From: Rachycentron canadum
Taxonomy: Eukaryota > Chordata > Actinopteri > Carangiformes > Rachycentridae
Length of the DNA stretch: 64,000 nucleotides
Direction of reading: 5' to 3'
NCBI GenBank assembly: GCA_038496675.1
Contig: CM076651.1
Coordinates: forward strand, 17,288,959-17,352,958
Part shown: piece after piece, positions 61,375-64,000 of the stretch
How the letters are laid out: every line of letters begins with the position of its first letter
How positions within the stretch are numbered: the first letter of the stretch is position 1
Position numbers and translations under genes: made by a program
The notes under the pieces: model-generated
What the model saw: the letters and a program-made list of their open reading frames with translations, nothing else
The model's database searches: none
What the model was told of the DNA's origin: nothing

Positions 61375-62079
61375 CTGTATTAGATAGACAACTTGACTTC
61401 ATGAAGATACACAGTATAACCAAGCAGGCAGATGAATAGATGTTTTCTTACTCTGCCTTGTTCTGAATATATTCAGAAGACTGTTGTTCTCAATGGTCTT
61501 TAAGGTTAATCTCGTCATTACTTTGGAGGGATTCTCAATGATGTTTGACACACTACTTCACAGAGATGAGATCGTTTGAAGTAAAAGCTAATTGGTTTCC
61601 TGATCCAATTGCAATCCAACTATGAGAAATGTGGTCTGTGTCTTTAAACTACGTCTAATGCATATGGATGTTGAATGAATTCTTGACACCGCAGACTGCC
61701 CTATTTCATCAGTATCAAACTCTTAAGCCTGTTACTCTCTAAGGTGATTTAAAAAAGTGGAGCTGATGTCTTGAATTGAACTGTATAATCTAGATATTAG
61801 ACCATCACTGCAAATGGGCCCATTCTATTCCTCTTTTAAACCACACACTGAAGATGGAAAGGGAGCAAACAGCTCTTTGACTAAATTATGAACATAAACA
61901 TATCATTAGCAATGTGAGTGAGGAATGTAATGCTGTATTTTTTTCAATATCCATTGCACGTTAACCCTTTCCTGAAAGACAAGTTCTTTAGGAATTGGTT
62001 ATCTATCCAGGATATTTATCTTTTTCACTTGACTTGGTTTCAATTTTCATCAAGAAGCAAATATTTCCCAGAATAAGTC

Positions 62080-62690
62080 AATCTATCGATAACTTTAACC
62101 AACTCGCAGCCTATTGGCTGCCTACATGTAACCATAGACAATAGATAAAGATAAATGCAGCCTCCTCTAGTCATAGGTTTCTGAAGGGCAGTTTTGACAG
62201 CTTCTCTGCTGTCACCATCTTGGCAGTATCTGACTGCCAAACTCCTGGCTAATCCAAAAATGGGTAAAGAGATGAGCATGTGGAGCTGAGATATCTGTGC
62301 ATACTAGTTTGTGGCAAGCATACGCTCACCCAGCTGTCACTCAAAGTGGCCATGCCATCAATTATTCAGAACTTTACTCATTAATAAAATTGAAACAGCC
62401 CAGTTATAGAAAAAGTCAACTCCTGTATAGTGTCACAAGGGAGTGAATTAGTTAAATTAGTATAAAACCATTTTTCGTACTAGGCTGTAAATGTGTTTAT
62501 TTCTGCTGTAAAGTTGGGCATTTTAACAGAGAGTCTGTAGGGATTGACTCACTTTTGGAGCCACCCTGAAGAGGCCCTTCAGAAAAATGCAGTTTTTGGC
62601 ACTTTGGTGTTGACTTCATTTTTCAGCCTCAGAGGTTGGCACTTGCACATGACCAGTCCCTAACCATAGACACAGATCGCCACGCAAGTG
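62080..62690 (+). mobile_element. Dispersed fish repeat, copy B (plus orientation)
   Basis: About 600 bp contain strings recognised from teleost genomes: gcagcctcctctagtcatag, ccagctgtcactcaaagtgg, tttatttctgctgtaaagtt, attgactcacttttggagcc and cttcatttttcagcctcaga. It shares its central part with copy A in the opposite orientation. No transposase frame is present. Confidence 0.75.
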
Positions 62691-63381
62691 AACTATTCAT
62701 TCTTGAATCCCAGTTAACTCAGAGTTAGATGCTTATATTTATTACTCTCTTATCATCAGATCAAATTGTAGCTGAGAACACAGGATCTGAGCGAGACATG
62801 CCATTTTTTGAAGTGTTAGTTTCTGCATGTTATTAAAAGCTTTGTTTGCGACCATGTGCTCTCTTGGTTGTTTGATGAAATTATATTTCCCATGAAAACT
62901 CACCACTGTGAGTGAACTGAATCCTGTTCTCTGTGTTAAACGTTAAGCAGCCACCTTTCAAACCTACATGTGGTGAGTGTTTGATACTAAAAAGATAGAT
63001 GTTGCATGAAGTTTCACTTTTAAGATGTGAGAACTCGTCCATCAAGGAATCCATCATCAAAAACTTACAGAGCGTTTTCCTGCACTAAAAGCTTGCAAAT
63101 GACTCGAAGTGCAAGAAAACACTTTGAGCAGGAAATCAAAGTCACAGATTATAATAAAGCTTGAAACCCATTAGTTCCCTAATGGAGCACTGCTCAAAAA
63201 ATGGATATCTACACCAGCATTTGTCAGACTGTGACACACATACAGCCTTTGCAGCTTGTGTCATGTGTGAGAGAAACAGTTGTTTGTGGGTTTCTCATAG
63301 AAAGTGGGACATCTTGTATGGAGTGGGTGGGTTGTAGATGAGAGAACAGAAGAAGAGTGGTGGCATCTGTTTCTCATCTCG

Positions 63382-63406
63382 GTGTGTGTGTGTGTGTGTG
63401 TGTGTG
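63382..63406. repeat. (GT)12 microsatellite
   Basis: A pure GT run followed by gcatgtg. Confidence 0.95.
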
Positions 63407-64000
63407 CATGTGTAATGGGTATGTACTTATGAAGGTATTGCTCATTTAAAGATACACAGACACTCCAGTTGCCCCAATCATTCCCTCTGAATAGTTTTTT
63501 CTATCTCTTATGCTACAGAAAATCAATAAGTCTACCTGCTGATGGCTGTTTTGGCTAAAAAAGGCTTTTTTCATCATCTCTATTTATGACAGCCAAATGT
63601 GTGGGAGTACAAACAGAATGTGCTGCTCGCTCCCAACTGCAGCGTTCCTTGTAAAAGTGGACCTGCTGAGTTGCTTAAGAATTAAAAATGCAATTACATT
63701 GACATTATCTTATTCCACATTGTCATGGCATCACTTTAATTTCATTCTGCTGATAGTATTAATATGCAAAAAGGCAGACTGGAAGCCGTCTTCTTTAAGT
63801 GCCAAGGTGAAGCTTGGCCAGAATGCACTTCAACTTTTCAAAACAGAAAAGGGCTTAATGCCAGAGAAACTGACTCAAGCTTTGACTTTGATATAAGATT
63901 ATGTGGTTACACTCAGGCCAAGCAGTGGAAAAGGAACAGATCTTTGTCTCCACCATCTTTAAACACACAATATTTTCTGCCAACAGAGGTCTCTCAATCA

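Larger units (their letters stand above)
61375..64000 (-). other. acot7: acot7 intron running off the right edge
   Basis: The exon expected before VTMKLMDE (encoding the LHGFVHG stretch) is not found here. The stretch holds dispersed repeat copy B (62080-62690) and a GT microsatellite (63382-63406). An open frame of 99 codons at 63597-63896 on the plus strand resembles nothing I know. Confidence 0.6.

Noticed and set aside
62040..62279. 79-codon frame on the minus strand
   Set aside because: It is the antisense of the dispersed repeat copy B. Similar peptides would appear wherever this repeat is inserted.
61375..64000. Search for the preceding acot7 exon (the LHGFVHG stretch)
   Set aside because: No segment with the expected residues, acceptor and donor was found. 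A donor-like site at about 62329 lies within repeat copy B.
1..64000. CRISPR arrays, operons, prophage, toxin or defence systems
   Set aside because: The window is intron-bearing vertebrate DNA. No regularly spaced repeats with spacers, ribosome-binding sites or clustered bacterial-type genes are present.

Overview
The window is nuclear DNA from a vertebrate, almost certainly a ray-finned (teleost) fish. The protein-coding genes are split into short exons by introns with GT-AG (once GC-AG) borders. Introns and spacers are AT-rich, CpG-poor and full of microsatellites. The interspersed repeats I recognise (a Tc1-like transposon fragment, a MITE with a perfect 12-bp terminal inverted repeat, a tRNA-derived SINE, an old non-LTR retrotransposon tail, and two copies of a dispersed repeat) are of kinds typical of fish. 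There is no prokaryotic, viral or plasmid gene organisation.

Layout. 1-2070 is a CpG-containing upstream region. At 2158-3318 on the plus strand lies a complete four-exon hairy/Enhancer-of-split gene, best read as her3 (the hes3 orthologue), with a TATA box in front and poly(A) signals behind. At 5326-5397 on the minus strand lies an intact initiator tRNA-Met(CAT) gene with a 22-T Pol III terminator. From 26146 down to 7962 on the minus strand runs a complete five-coding-exon orphan receptor gene, gpr153 (672 codons). I infer an untranslated first exon for it in a CpG island at about 37430-38370, ending in a strong splice donor at 37770. From 61374 down to 43257 on the minus strand lie the last three coding exons of acot7: the second hotdog domain and the C-terminal tail. 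Earlier acot7 exons lie beyond position 64000.

The order and orientation her3(+) - gpr153(-) - acot7(-) match HES3 - GPR153 - ACOT7 on human chromosome 1p36, recalled from general knowledge. That supports all three identifications and the her3 name in particular. The three genes do not form a pathway: one is a transcriptional repressor, one an orphan membrane receptor and one a cytosolic acyl-CoA thioesterase. What links them is ancient synteny.

I found no convincing new biological system. The points most worth checking are the GC-AG first intron of her3, a 15-bp coding repeat in her3, the inferred distant promoter of gpr153, inverted repeat copies flanking one acot7 exon, and a small CpG-rich reading frame inside the last acot7 intron.
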